Virus record (IMG/VR): IMGVR_UViG_3300025889_000901
Location: 1-24,575 of that record
Direction: 5' to 3' (one strand)
DNA from: a virus
Length of the DNA: 24,575 nucleotides
The notes beneath the pieces are model-generated. The model worked only from the letters and a program-made list of their open reading frames with translations, was not told where the DNA came from and did not search any database. Of the stretch, positions 7,453 to 16,155 are shown one piece after another. The number at the start of each line of letters is the position of its first letter. The stretch's first letter is position 1. The position numbers were made by a program, and so were the translations under genes.

Positions 7453-8195
7453 TGGCAGTAGATCAAACACAAGTTTTACCCGCACCGGTATTAGAAGCAG
7501 CCTTAACGGCCTTTACACAAAAGTTACCTCCTTTAATGGGGAAACAAATTAATACGGCAGCATATGATCCACAAGTTGCAGCACAAACAGCTTTACAAAC
7601 TAATGCTCAAACCGCAGCAGGTGGTTTAGGATCTTTAGTTGGACCAGATGCATACCAACAATTTATGTCTCCTTACCAACAACAGGTAATGGATACAACA
7701 TTATCAGAATTTGATAGACAACAAACAATAGGACAACAAGGTTTAAGAGATCAAGCTATTGCATCAGGAGCTTATGGTGGTGGCAGAGAAGGTGTAATGC
7801 AAGCTCAATATATGAATCAAGGTGCAGCCAACAGAGCACAACTACAAGCACAATTATTAAATCAAGGATTTATGCAATCGCAACAAGCAGCAGCACAAGA
7901 CTTAGCGGCAAGACAAGGTCTAGGTACTTATCAATCTCAACTAGGTCAAGCACAACAAGGATTTGAACAAGCTAAATTAGATGCAGGTACACTTGCAGCA
8001 AGAGAAAAAGAGTTTGAAGAATTTACAAGATTAGGTTTAGTTGGACAACAACTAGCACAAATACAACCAGGCGCATTCCCAACTACAACGATCGGGTATC
8101 AATCAAGCGCGGCACCAGCAAGTCCAATGGCTAGCTTCTTAGGAGGCGCAGCAGGAGCAGGCGGTGTACTAGGTAAGTTAGGAATATTTGGATAA
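7452..8195 (+). CDS. Gln/Ala-rich putative DNA-ejection protein
   Basis: A 247-residue protein very rich in Gln and Ala. Residues 60-85 contain YQQFMSPYQQQVMDTTLSEF, a motif I associate with marine podophage internal virion proteins. From 80 to 185 it is one long Q/A helix (LRDQAIASGAYGGGREGVMQ, AQLQAQLLNQGFMQSQQ) that should form coiled coils. The C-terminus is Gly/Ala-rich and hydrophobic (FLGGAAGAGGVLGKLGIFG), suited to membrane contact. This layout fits short-tailed-phage ejection proteins that leave the particle and build a channel in the cell envelope, but no residue-level proof exists. Start and stop overlap the neighbours by 1 nt, so expression is tightly coupled. Confidence 0.6.
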   Translation: MAVDQTQVLPAPVLEAALTAFTQKLPPLMGKQINTAAYDPQVAAQTALQTNAQTAAGGLGSLVGPDAYQQFMSPYQQQVMDTTLSEFDRQQTIGQQGLRDQAIASGAYGGGREGVMQAQYMNQGAANRAQLQAQLLNQGFMQSQQAAAQDLAARQGLGTYQSQLGQAQQGFEQAKLDAGTLAAREKEFEEFTRLGLVGQQLAQIQPGAFPTTTIGYQSSAAPASPMASFLGGAAGAGGVLGKLGIFG

Positions 8196-9307
8196 TGAGT
8201 AGAATTTTAAGAAGACCAATGTTTAGAGGTGGACGCGTAGATAGTCGCGGAACGGGGATTACTACTGGTCTAACAGATAAACCTAAAAGAGGTTTAGTAG
8301 ATGAGCCAGGTGGTTATGCTGGATATGAAGATATATTAGCTCAAACACAATTTAATCAAAATAGAGACCGTAATAAACAATTTACTTATCAATCAGTATT
8401 AGATCGAATGAATGATTACTATAATAAATTATACACAGGTGGAGTAAACGAAGATGATTTAAATAATTCTATGCAACTAGCTCCTCCTATGTCTACAGAG
8501 GAAATAGCTCAATCAACTTTTTATGAAAAAAATCCAAAAGGATTTCAAGAAGAATTTTTTAAAGGTACTTTTGATGGAACTAATTATAATAAAGAAATGA
8601 AAAATATAAGTAAACAATTTGCTAAATTTAATCCAGGTAAACCTAATCCTTATATAAAGCCTAACGTTGAAATATTAGAAACAGAAACATTTGATAATAA
8701 TGATAATGTTACAGGAAATCTTCCTAAAGAGTTAAGTGATAGAGAAAAAATAAAAGCAAACACAGAATTGTTTGCAGAAATGTTAGGTAAAAAGAAAGCT
8801 AGAATTCAAGATGCTTCTAATATGGCATTAGGTTTTGCTGGAAGAGCTTTTGAAGATGAAGCAACAACTAAAAGCGCACTAGGTAAATTCTTTGCCGATG
8901 AAGCTAAACGACCAAGTGAAGCAGCTAAAATAGATACAGCTGCCGGATCAGCAGCAATTAATGATTATATTGCAGGTAAAAGATCTGCAGAACAAACAGA
9001 ATTGTTTTTACAAAAATTAAAACTATCTCAAGGAAGTTTAGCTGATAAATATAATGAAGCCAGAAAAGTTGAAACAAATAAAGGAAAAGCATTCGCTACA
9101 GCTTTATATAATAAAGAAGGAAAAGATCTTAAACAAGTTAATAAAATACCTGAAAGTATAGATGATATTAAACAATTAGGTTTAAACAATGGTGATATAA
9201 TTCTTGCTCCTAACGAAGTTAATGGCAATAAAGTATTATCTGTTCTTCAAGTAATTATTAGTTCTAACGGAAATGTTTCAACTAGAAAATATTTTCCAGA
9301 TCTATAG
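8195..9307 (+). CDS. Putative virion/ejection protein with RRPMFRGG N-terminus
   Basis: A 370-residue protein opening with LRRPMFRGGRVDSRGTGI, an Arg/Gly motif that recurs at the N-terminus of marine phage structural proteins. The middle (about residues 45-180) is Asn/Lys/Gln-rich and low in complexity. Residues 185-290 form an alanine-rich helical part (MALGFAGRAFEDEATTKSAL), and the C-terminus has a small beta domain (GDIILAPNEVNGNKVLSVLQ). No known enzymatic motif is seen. It lies between the Q-rich protein and the 1342-residue gene, in the position where ejection proteins are expected. The AGGAG for the next gene begins at its last base. Function is inferred only from context. Confidence 0.6.
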   Translation: MSRILRRPMFRGGRVDSRGTGITTGLTDKPKRGLVDEPGGYAGYEDILAQTQFNQNRDRNKQFTYQSVLDRMNDYYNKLYTGGVNEDDLNNSMQLAPPMSTEEIAQSTFYEKNPKGFQEEFFKGTFDGTNYNKEMKNISKQFAKFNPGKPNPYIKPNVEILETETFDNNDNVTGNLPKELSDREKIKANTELFAEMLGKKKARIQDASNMALGFAGRAFEDEATTKSALGKFFADEAKRPSEAAKIDTAAGSAAINDYIAGKRSAEQTELFLQKLKLSQGSLADKYNEARKVETNKGKAFATALYNKEGKDLKQVNKIPESIDDIKQLGLNNGDIILAPNEVNGNKVLSVLQVIISSNGNVSTRKYFPDL

Positions 9308-9315
9308 GAGATTAA

Positions 9316-12300
9316 ATGGCTGAAGCTAACAAAGGTAAAGATTATGGTCTTGGTACCTCGATACTAGCTGGTGTTGGTTCAGGTGTATTTAAAATATTTG
9401 AAGGTGCTGCAACATTAGGTGCAACTCTTTTAGATTTAGGTGTAGATAAAAATAGAGCAGAAGCAATAGAAGAATATTTTGATAAAATAAATCCTTTTGA
9501 TGAAGCAGCAGAAGCTACAGCTGCTGGTAAAATTACAGAACTTATAGTTAATATTGGTATACCAGGTGGTCTTGCATTTAAAATAGGATCAGGTTTAACT
9601 AAAGCTACTTTAAGAGCTAAAGAAGCTGGTACATATTTAAGTAGAAATGAAAAATTAAAAAGATATGGTAAAGGTGCATTAGCAGGTGGTGCAGCCGAAG
9701 CAGCTTTTGTAGGAGATGTAGAAGATGCTGGTACTTTCGGAGATTTTTTAGGTGGACCCACAGAAGTAGATAGAGAATCAGATACACCACAGGCAGAATT
9801 ATTAAACAGATTAAAGTTTGGTGCAGAAGGTGGATTGTTTACATTGGGTATTGGAGCAGGTGCAAGAGGTATATCTAAATTAAGAAATCAAGCAGGCACA
9901 GGTAAAGCGATTACAGACCCTATGTCTAGATGGATTGATAAATGGATATCAAGACCATTAAGAGCAAGAGGACCTGCGGCACAAGAAGGTTTTGAAGCAG
10001 AGAAAGCATATCAAGGATTATTAGGTAGAGATACGAACGTAGCAGAAAACGCTATGATTAAAATAGATACTATTACAAATAGAATACTTAAAAATTTTAA
10101 AAAATCTGGTAACAAAGTAGACGAAGGTAAAAGAAAAGAACTATTAAAAAAAATGAATGACATCTTAACCGATGGTAACAAACTTAATCCTAATATTGAT
10201 GATGCGGGTAAAGTTACTTTAAATTCTATTGATGAAACTAAAGTTGTAGATTTTTCTAATGACTTAATAAATAATTACAAAGCAGATCCTAAAGATGTAG
10301 CAGAGCTTGTACAAAACTTTAACTCTATGCGTGGAACGTGGTCAGAACTATTTACATTAATGGGTTCAAGACTAACACCAAGTGCATTAGACGACTTTCA
10401 AAAAGTAATTCCAAAAGCAATTAATGATGTATTAGATAGAGGTTATGAAGTATTTAAAAATAATCCTATGTCTGTTGCAGATAACTATGGACCTAGCAGT
10501 AAAGTAATTAATGTAGCTGTTAAAGAATTTATAGATGAAGCTGCTAAAAAAGGTGTAACACTTTCTGAGGATGTAGCAAAAGGTATGGTTAATGAAGTGT
10601 GGAACAATGCTAAATTACCTAGAGGTGTTATGATGAATGAAGGAACAAAATCAGGTGTTGTTAGATTAAACTCTGTTCCTAATTTTTTTTTAAAATCAGA
10701 AGCTGCTGAACTGTTATCTAAAAAAGGTGACTTTGTAAAAACATCGGGTGGTAAAAACTTATCAGATTTAACAGGTGTTGGACAAAAAGTTATTAAAAAA
10801 TTATTAGGTAAAACAGAAAACCCTATGTCAACTATTGTTGAAGGTACAAATGCTTTATCAATACAAGTAAGATTAAATCAATATTTAGATGATCTTGTTA
10901 AACAATCTAATGTTTTAAAAAAGAATTGGGATGCGTGGGACGCAGGTGGTCGAATTGGACCAGAACCAAGAGTGCCTTTTCTTGTAGATGATCCTGGTGA
11001 AGCAAAAAAATATTTTGGAAAAGATGCACTTTTAAATCGTGACTTTGAAATTATAGCACCTGCAGAAGGTGGTTCAATTAGATCTACCAAGCTTGGTAGA
11101 TTTGAAGACATTGATGCAAAGATTAAACCTGTTGACGACATAGAAAAAGCAAGACTAGAAGAATTAGGTATTGTAGATGAACTTACAAATCCTATTGCTG
11201 GTAAGTATGCGCTATCTGATTATGCACAAGCATTAAAAGAAGTAGACAATTTAAAGAAAAAAGATTTACCCGCAACATTGTATCAAAATTTAGTGTTGTA
11301 TCCTAAAGCTACATCACAAATGGCTAAAACAATTCTTGCACCATTTACTCACGCAAGAAACTTTATCAGTGCTGCAGCCTTCGCAGCAGCTAATGGTTTT
11401 GTACCGTTTGGTAATACTAAAGATGTTAAGAGAGCATTTGATGCATTACAATTAAAAGGTTTTAGAAAAGACAATGAATTTTATCAAGAACTATTAGAAC
11501 TAGGAGTTGTAAACTCACAGGTACAAGTAAGACAAGTTATGGATTTAATGGAAGATGTTAAGTTTGGTGAAGTGTTAAACAAAGTAGGAGCAGACTACAA
11601 TGGTTTTAATACTTTTATGAAAGGACTAAAGAAAACACAAAAGTTTGCACAAGATGCATACACAGCTGAAGATGATTTTTGGAAAATATTTACATACCTT
11701 GGTGAACAATCAAGACTTAAAAATGCTTATCAAGCAAAAGGTTTACAATTAGGTGATGACATTGTTGAAGTTATTACAGATGCAGAAGGTAGAAAATTTG
11801 ACAGAAAGATTGGTGTATTTAATGATGAGTATTTAAAAAAACAATCAGCTAAATTAGTTAAAAATAATATACCTAATTATGCTTTTGTATCAGAGTTTAT
11901 TAAAGGTTTAAGAAAATTACCTGTTGGAAACTTTGTAGCTTTTCCTGCAGAAATTATGAGAACAGGTACAAACATTGTATCAACAGCATTAGATGAAATA
12001 TTTTTTACAGCAAGAATAAATGGTAAAGAAGTTAATCCATTAAGAGCTAGAGGTTTACAAAGACTAACGGGTATGGCTGCCACAACAGCTGCATTACCAC
12101 TTGGAACTGTTGCGATGATGCAAACTTTAAATGATGTAAGTGATGAAGAGTTAGAAGCAATGAGAAGATATGTACCAGAGTGGTCAAAAAATTCTGTGCT
12201 TGTACCATTTAAAGATAAAGAAGGTAAACTATCTTACGTAGATTTTTCACATTTAAATGCTTACGATACTTTAACAAGACCTATACAAACTGTAGTTAAT

Positions 12301-13344
12301 GCCGTGACTTCTGGTAGAGCAGACAAAGATGGTATTATGGATGATTTTATTTTAGGTTTAATTGATTCTACAAAAGAAATTGGTCAACCTTTTATATCAG
12401 AATCTATTTGGACAGAAGCTTTACAAGACATAGCACCGATACTTGGTAGAGGTGGTGTAGATGCATCTGGTAGAGAAATATATAATAAAGATCCTGCTAT
12501 TGATCCTATTGGTAGTAAGATTATGAAATCAGTTGCACATTTAGTTGAAGCACAAGCTCCTCTTAACTGGAGACAGCTTGGTAGATTAGGTTTAGCTATA
12601 AGACCTATTGATAGTTTAGGAAGATATGATGATCGTGGTAATGAATATGAATTAGGAAATGAATTACTTGGTATTGCAGGAATGCGTAGAGTTAAAGTAG
12701 ATCCAAGAAAATCTTTAAATTATAAAATTACAAATTTTGTCGATGGTGTTAGAGATTCTAGAAATGTATTTACAAGACAAACTTTAAAAGGTGGTGTAGT
12801 TACTCCAGAAGAAATAATTGATGCCTACATAGATTCTAACAAAGCTTTATATGAAATTAATAGAAGAATGTTTTTAGATATAGATGCTGCAAAAACATTA
12901 GGAATGGGTGAAGATGCTATTGCACAAAATATGGTAAACAGAGGTCAAAGAAGAGCTTTTGGATTTTTAAATGAAGGATTGTTTAGACCTTATTTCCCAT
13001 CAAGAGATGTTGCAGCGTTGTTTGAAAAAAGAGCTTTAGAAATAGGAGCACCAAATGCTTTTGAACAAGCATCAGATGTAATATCAAGAATACAAGAAGT
13101 TTTATCAGAAGTACCTTTAAATGCAGATGTATTTCCTGACATAAAAAATCCTTTTAGTAATTTACCAGAACCTACACTAGGTCCTGCAGCGTCATTACCT
13201 GGCCTACCTCCACTACCAAATACAGCGCTTGTAAACAATGCACAGTTTGGTAATATTGATCCTGTAAGTAGATTAACACTAGCAGAAGAGACTTACTTAA
13301 GTCCACTAGAACAATCTTACAGAAAAAAACAAAGAACAACATAA
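9316..13344 (+). CDS. Large internal virion (DNA-ejection) protein
   Basis: The largest gene in the window, 1342 residues. The N-terminus has a Gly/Ala-rich hydrophobic region (residues 10-45) and another near 75-100 (IVNIGIPGGLAFKIGSGL). The middle is long, charged and helical. Around residue 675 TILAPFTHARNFISAAAFAA, and near 920 MAATTAALPLGTVAMMQTL, look membrane-active. The C-terminal tail (about 1285-1310) is Pro-rich. No lytic transglycosylase or protease motif was recognised. Size, composition and location just before the lysis genes are those of the giant ejection protein of podoviruses (T7 gp16-like in role, not evidently in sequence). AGGAG (9307-9311) precedes the ATG, and the stop overlaps the holin-candidate ATG. 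Confidence 0.65.
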   Translation: MAEANKGKDYGLGTSILAGVGSGVFKIFEGAATLGATLLDLGVDKNRAEAIEEYFDKINPFDEAAEATAAGKITELIVNIGIPGGLAFKIGSGLTKATLRAKEAGTYLSRNEKLKRYGKGALAGGAAEAAFVGDVEDAGTFGDFLGGPTEVDRESDTPQAELLNRLKFGAEGGLFTLGIGAGARGISKLRNQAGTGKAITDPMSRWIDKWISRPLRARGPAAQEGFEAEKAYQGLLGRDTNVAENAMIKIDTITNRILKNFKKSGNKVDEGKRKELLKKMNDILTDGNKLNPNIDDAGKVTLNSIDETKVVDFSNDLINNYKADPKDVAELVQNFNSMRGTWSELFTLMGSRLTPSALDDFQKVIPKAINDVLDRGYEVFKNNPMSVADNYGPSSKVINVAVKEFIDEAAKKGVTLSEDVAKGMVNEVWNNAKLPRGVMMNEGTKSGVVRLNSVPNFFLKSEAAELLSKKGDFVKTSGGKNLSDLTGVGQKVIKKLLGKTENPMSTIVEGTNALSIQVRLNQYLDDLVKQSNVLKKNWDAWDAGGRIGPEPRVPFLVDDPGEAKKYFGKDALLNRDFEIIAPAEGGSIRSTKLGRFEDIDAKIKPVDDIEKARLEELGIVDELTNPIAGKYALSDYAQALKEVDNLKKKDLPATLYQNLVLYPKATSQMAKTILAPFTHARNFISAAAFAAANGFVPFGNTKDVKRAFDALQLKGFRKDNEFYQELLELGVVNSQVQVRQVMDLMEDVKFGEVLNKVGADYNGFNTFMKGLKKTQKFAQDAYTAEDDFWKIFTYLGEQSRLKNAYQAKGLQLGDDIVEVITDAEGRKFDRKIGVFNDEYLKKQSAKLVKNNIPNYAFVSEFIKGLRKLPVGNFVAFPAEIMRTGTNIVSTALDEIFFTARINGKEVNPLRARGLQRLTGMAATTAALPLGTVAMMQTLNDVSDEELEAMRRYVPEWSKNSVLVPFKDKEGKLSYVDFSHLNAYDTLTRPIQTVVNAVTSGRADKDGIMDDFILGLIDSTKEIGQPFISESIWTEALQDIAPILGRGGVDASGREIYNKDPAIDPIGSKIMKSVAHLVEAQAPLNWRQLGRLGLAIRPIDSLGRYDDRGNEYELGNELLGIAGMRRVKVDPRKSLNYKITNFVDGVRDSRNVFTRQTLKGGVVTPEEIIDAYIDSNKALYEINRRMFLDIDAAKTLGMGEDAIAQNMVNRGQRRAFGFLNEGLFRPYFPSRDVAALFEKRALEIGAPNAFEQASDVISRIQEVLSEVPLNADVFPDIKNPFSNLPEPTLGPAASLPGLPPLPNTALVNNAQFGNIDPVSRLTLAEETYLSPLEQSYRKKQRTT

Positions 13345-13538
13345 TGAGTATTAAACCAAAGACAACAAGAGAACATATTTTATCCCTTTACGGCCATATA
13401 TCTGGCGTTAAGAAAAATTTATCACACGTACACCAAGACGTAGAAAAATTGGGCGGTAAGATAGACAAGTTCTATTGGGTTCTTTTGACTGTTGCGGGAA
13501 CAGCAGTCGTCTTTGTGTTAGAAAGGATGATTAACTAA
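13344..13538 (+). CDS. Small single-helix membrane protein, holin candidate
   Basis: A 64-residue protein with a charged amphipathic N-terminal part (residues 8-42, ISGVKKNLSHVHQDVEKLGG), one transmembrane helix (about 43-59, FYWVLLTVAGTAVVFVL) and a four-residue tail. This layout resembles XhlA-type small holins or holin partners: a cytosolic coiled coil plus one C-terminal membrane helix. The stop overlaps the endolysin ATG (TAATG), making a lysis cassette. Together with the endolysin it is slightly richer in G/C than the flanking virion gene. A holin role is inferred from topology and neighbour; no family is certain. Confidence 0.6.
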   Translation: MSIKPKTTREHILSLYGHISGVKKNLSHVHQDVEKLGGKIDKFYWVLLTVAGTAVVFVLERMIN

Positions 13539-14017
13539 TGCAGCTTTCACGTAATTTCAGTCTTCAAGAGCTTATCAAATCCGACACAGCTATCAGGCAG
13601 GGTATTGATAACAATCCTAACTCTGATCAAATAGAAAAATTAAAATTACTTTGCGAAAATATATTACAACCCGTAAGAGATCACTTCGGCAGAGTTAAAA
13701 TTACTAGCGGATTTCGTAGTCCAAAATTGTGTCTAGCCATTGGTAGCTCAGCAGATTCACAGCACGCAAAAGCAGAAGCAGCAGACTTTGAATGTTTAGA
13801 CGTTGACAACGCAGAGCTTGCAGATTGGATACACCAAGAGCTTACTTATGACCAGCTCATCTTAGAATTTTACACACCCGGCGAACCTAACTCGGGATGG
13901 ATACATTGTAGCTGGATCGCGGATACTCCAAGAGCTAGTTTTTTACACGCATATAGAGAAGAGGGTCGTACAAAATACAAACCCGTACTTGGCAAAGCCA
14001 CAGAAATATTTAAGTAG
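13538..14017 (+). CDS. Peptidase M15 family endolysin
   Basis: A 159-residue zinc peptidase of the M15A type (PF08291-like), expected to cut the peptide stems of peptidoglycan at the end of infection. The motif ITSGFRSPKL (56-64) is followed by SQHAKAEAADFE, giving zinc ligands H76 and D83, and by SGWIHCSW, giving the third ligand H123. E110 in DQLILEF is in the region where the family carries its second conserved acid. There is no signal peptide, so export would need the adjacent holin candidate. AAGGA upstream and a TAATG overlap with the holin ORF support the start. Length is normal for a single-domain phage M15 enzyme. This is one of the most secure calls in the window. Confidence 0.88.
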   Translation: MQLSRNFSLQELIKSDTAIRQGIDNNPNSDQIEKLKLLCENILQPVRDHFGRVKITSGFRSPKLCLAIGSSADSQHAKAEAADFECLDVDNAELADWIHQELTYDQLILEFYTPGEPNSGWIHCSWIADTPRASFLHAYREEGRTKYKPVLGKATEIFK

Positions 14018-14022
14018 CCAAG

Positions 14023-14400
14023 ATGAAAAATAGTTTACTTGTCCACAAACATTTAATTATTCGTGCTGAAGCAAGTAAACCACCAACAGATGAAGATTGG
14101 TTAAAAGATTGGATGATGGGTTTTATAGAATCCATTGATATGAAAGTCTTTATGGGTCCTTATGTAAAGTATTGTAATATGCCTGGCAATCGAGGTATCA
14201 CAGCTGTTGCTATTATAGAAACATCACACATTGCTATGCATATTTGGGATGAACCAAAGCCTGCATTAATGCAGTTAGATGTTTATAGTTGTGGTGATTT
14301 TAATCCTACAGATATTTGTAATAAGATTATGAAAGACTTTGACATTCATAAAATAGAATACAAATACTTGAATCGCGAAACGGGTTTAGTCGATTTATAA
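14023..14400 (+). CDS. speD: SpeD-like pyruvoyl-dependent decarboxylase (AdoMetDC family)
   Basis: A 125-residue protein matching the small bacterial S-adenosylmethionine decarboxylase proenzyme family, whose chain self-cleaves before a Ser to form a pyruvoyl cofactor. KHLIIRAE (9-16) fits the first strand, and TSHIAMHIWDE (67-77) fits the processing site, with S68 the candidate pyruvoyl Ser and H73 behind it. LDVYSCGDFNP (85-95) carries C90, the conserved catalytic Cys. The residue before S68 is Thr, where characterised SpeD proteins usually have Glu. In polyamine synthesis the enzyme makes the aminopropyl donor for spermidine, but relatives can decarboxylate ornithine or arginine instead, so the substrate is open. 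It follows the endolysin by 5 nt and ends the left plus-strand arm. No other polyamine gene is in the window. Confidence 0.8.
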   Translation: MKNSLLVHKHLIIRAEASKPPTDEDWLKDWMMGFIESIDMKVFMGPYVKYCNMPGNRGITAVAIIETSHIAMHIWDEPKPALMQLDVYSCGDFNPTDICNKIMKDFDIHKIEYKYLNRETGLVDL

Positions 14401-14439
14401 TTTTCGACGAAAAAAACTTTTATCTTAGAAAATCCTATA
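14401..14439. other. Convergent gene junction
   Basis: This 39-bp gap separates the plus-strand SpeD-like gene from the end of the minus-strand unit. CGACGAA (14405-14411) is repeated in inverted form as TTCGTCG (14452-14458) with a 40-nt loop reaching into the minus gene, and GTCGA/TCGAC (14389-14393, 14404-14408) makes a weaker stem. Neither is a convincing terminator, though one would be expected here. Confidence 0.3.
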
Positions 14440-14658
14440 CTATTGTGGTGGTTCGTCGTTACAAATATAACCAATAACTTGTTTACCTTTATATTCGTGA
14501 TAGACGTGATTAGAAAATAACTTTCTTTTCTTTTGTTTTAAAACTTTTACATTATAATGAAACCAACTGTCGCAAGGTTGATTAATTTCAAAAGGCGTAG
14601 CTATTTCAACATCACCTAATGATGTTAAATACAATAAGGTGATCACAATGGGTTTCAA
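14440..14658 (-). CDS. Small, possibly exported phage protein
   Basis: A 72-residue protein on the minus strand with a hydrophobic start (MKPIVITLLYLTSLG) that could be a signal or anchor segment, though it is short and lacks a clear cleavage site. Conserved-looking features are PFEINQPCDSWFHYNV (C29), HEYKGKQVIGYICND (C66) and a basic stretch at 40-48. The two cysteines could form a disulphide if the protein reaches the periplasm. I have seen similar proteins in marine phage genomes without assigned function. Its ATG overlaps the stop of the SNF2-like helicase by 4 nt, so the two are expressed together from the divergent promoter near 16120. Confidence 0.65.
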   Translation of the reverse strand: MKPIVITLLYLTSLGDVEIATPFEINQPCDSWFHYNVKVLKQKKRKLFSNHVYHEYKGKQVIGYICNDEPPQ

Positions 14659-16088
14659 ATCCAGTCTCTTAGTTCTTCACCCATAACTTCTGTGGCAATA
14701 TTAATTTTTTTACGTAGAGCTTTTCTAATCTTTTCATCTATAGTTTTTGGTGCTATAAGATCTATGTATGTTACCGACTTCTTTTGACCTATTCTGTGTG
14801 CTCTGTCTTCTGACTGTAGTCTTTTTTCTAAATCATATCCATTAGAATAGTAAATCATATTATTAGCAGCAGTTAATGTAATACCATATCCACCAGTCTG
14901 TGGATTACCTACAAAGAATCTAGCTTTAGAGTTTGGGTCTTGAAACTTCTCTATATTTTTTTGCCTATGTTCTGCCTCAATTGCGCCATAGTATTGTACT
15001 ATGGAGTCTTCACCGTATTTTTTAGATACAGCCTTTACTATCTGTTTAATATCATAAACATAATTAGCCCAAATAATAACTTTACCTTCTACTTCTTCTA
15101 ATAAATCTAACAATGATGTCATACGATTGTTTTTTATTTCTGTAATAGTATCATCATCATTTTTTAAATGACCACAAGTTATCTGATGTAGACGCATAAG
15201 TTGTGTTAGTACGTGAGGCGCTGTTGCTAGCTTACCTTTTAATTGAGCGAGGGCCGCGGATTTCATCGTAGCATATATTTGTTTTTGTTCATCTGTAAGT
15301 TCTACTTCTCTTTGTACATAAGTTTTAGGTGGTAGATCTAAACAATCTTCCTTTAAAACACGATAAGAAAAGTCTTTTAATTTGTCTGATAATTCACCCA
15401 ATCTTTTATATCCTCCTACAATCTGTACTCTACGTCCACCAAAATTTCTATCTAGCATAGTAGCATATCTATTTCTAAACGCATAGTAACTATCAAAGCC
15501 AAGTAAAAAACTATCAAGAAATCCACATTGTGTGTATAAATCTAGTGGTGATTTAGTTACCGGAGAACCTGTGAGTATTCTTCTGTATTGTGCAAGCAAA
15601 CCTAAAGATAATATAGCTTTAGTTCTTTTTGCTGTTGGAGTTTTTATAGTTGTAGATTCATCAATAGCCATTAATGTTTTGTGGCAACTAAGAAACTTTG
15701 TGGCAAATTGTAGGCCTTTCTTTGTTGAAAATGATTCTACATTCATAACAAGAATGTGAAGATCTAAGTCTACTTTGAATAATTGTTGATACTCTTTTTC
15801 TTTTGTTTTAGATGTTGTAGCCGTCCATAATACAGATTTATGATCTATATGATTAGCTAAATGAGTTGGTATTTCTCCAGAAAACCAGTTTCTATATACA
15901 CCTTTTGGTGCTATAATTAGCGCCGCATTTATTTTACCTTTATCATAAAGCATAGCTATATTATCTACTAATACTTTTGATTTACCCGTACCCATTTCCA
16001 TAAAGTACGCATACTCTTTTTTATCCCACGATTTTTCTAATGCAGTCAATTGATGTGCATAAGGCTTAGTCTTAAATTTATAGTTCAT
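14655..16088 (-). CDS. Compact SNF2-family (SF2) helicase
   Basis: A superfamily 2 ATPase of 477 residues from the ATG at 16088. A TTG nine codons upstream (16115) would also be in frame but lies inside the promoter, so ATG is preferred. Motif I is MGTGKSK (Lys36), motif II is IDEST (D143, E144), motif III is LTGSPV, motifs V and VI are GGYGITLTAANN and SEDRAHRIGQ (arginines 429 and 432). YAHQLTAL near the start acts as the Q-motif-like element. SNF2 enzymes translocate on dsDNA and strip or remodel bound proteins or branched structures; marine phages often carry such short forms. It heads a two-gene minus-strand unit opposite the replication genes and may help replication, recombination or displacement of host proteins. 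The ribosome site is weak. Confidence 0.85.
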   Translation of the reverse strand: MNYKFKTKPYAHQLTALEKSWDKKEYAYFMEMGTGKSKVLVDNIAMLYDKGKINAALIIAPKGVYRNWFSGEIPTHLANHIDHKSVLWTATTSKTKEKEYQQLFKVDLDLHILVMNVESFSTKKGLQFATKFLSCHKTLMAIDESTTIKTPTAKRTKAILSLGLLAQYRRILTGSPVTKSPLDLYTQCGFLDSFLLGFDSYYAFRNRYATMLDRNFGGRRVQIVGGYKRLGELSDKLKDFSYRVLKEDCLDLPPKTYVQREVELTDEQKQIYATMKSAALAQLKGKLATAPHVLTQLMRLHQITCGHLKNDDDTITEIKNNRMTSLLDLLEEVEGKVIIWANYVYDIKQIVKAVSKKYGEDSIVQYYGAIEAEHRQKNIEKFQDPNSKARFFVGNPQTGGYGITLTAANNMIYYSNGYDLEKRLQSEDRAHRIGQKKSVTYIDLIAPKTIDEKIRKALRKKINIATEVMGEELRDWI

Positions 16089-16108
16089 AATTTTTTTATT
16101 CTTTCTAG

Positions 16109-16145
16109 TTGACAATTATATAAACACTACTATATAAGATGTCAA
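16109..16145. promoter_or_regulatory. Overlapping divergent promoter pair with dyad symmetry
   Basis: On the plus strand TTGACA (16109-16114) is followed by TATATA (16131-16136, spacing 16) or TATAAG (16133-16138, spacing 18). On the minus strand a second perfect TTGACA (complement of 16140-16145) is followed by TATATA (complement of 16117-16122, spacing 17), or TATAAT at spacing 19. Each -10 lies in the other promoter's spacer. The outer TTGACA/TGTCAA and the inner TTATATA/TATATAA repeats make a 37-bp imperfect palindrome. The plus start would be near 16144, giving a leader of about 12 nt. The minus start would be near 16110, giving a leader of about 22 nt. Simultaneous occupancy by two polymerases looks impossible. 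Confidence 0.7.
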
Positions 16146-16155
16146 GAACTAAGAA

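Noticed and set aside
14389-14458. Inverted repeats at the convergent junction as a bidirectional terminator
   Set aside because: The stems are only 5 and 7 bp, the longer with a 40-nt loop, and no U-tract follows either on a suitable strand.
16089-16115. TTG at 16115 as the start of the SNF2-like helicase
   Set aside because: The codon lies within the promoter elements and upstream of the likely transcript start; the ATG at 16088 leaves all helicase motifs intact.
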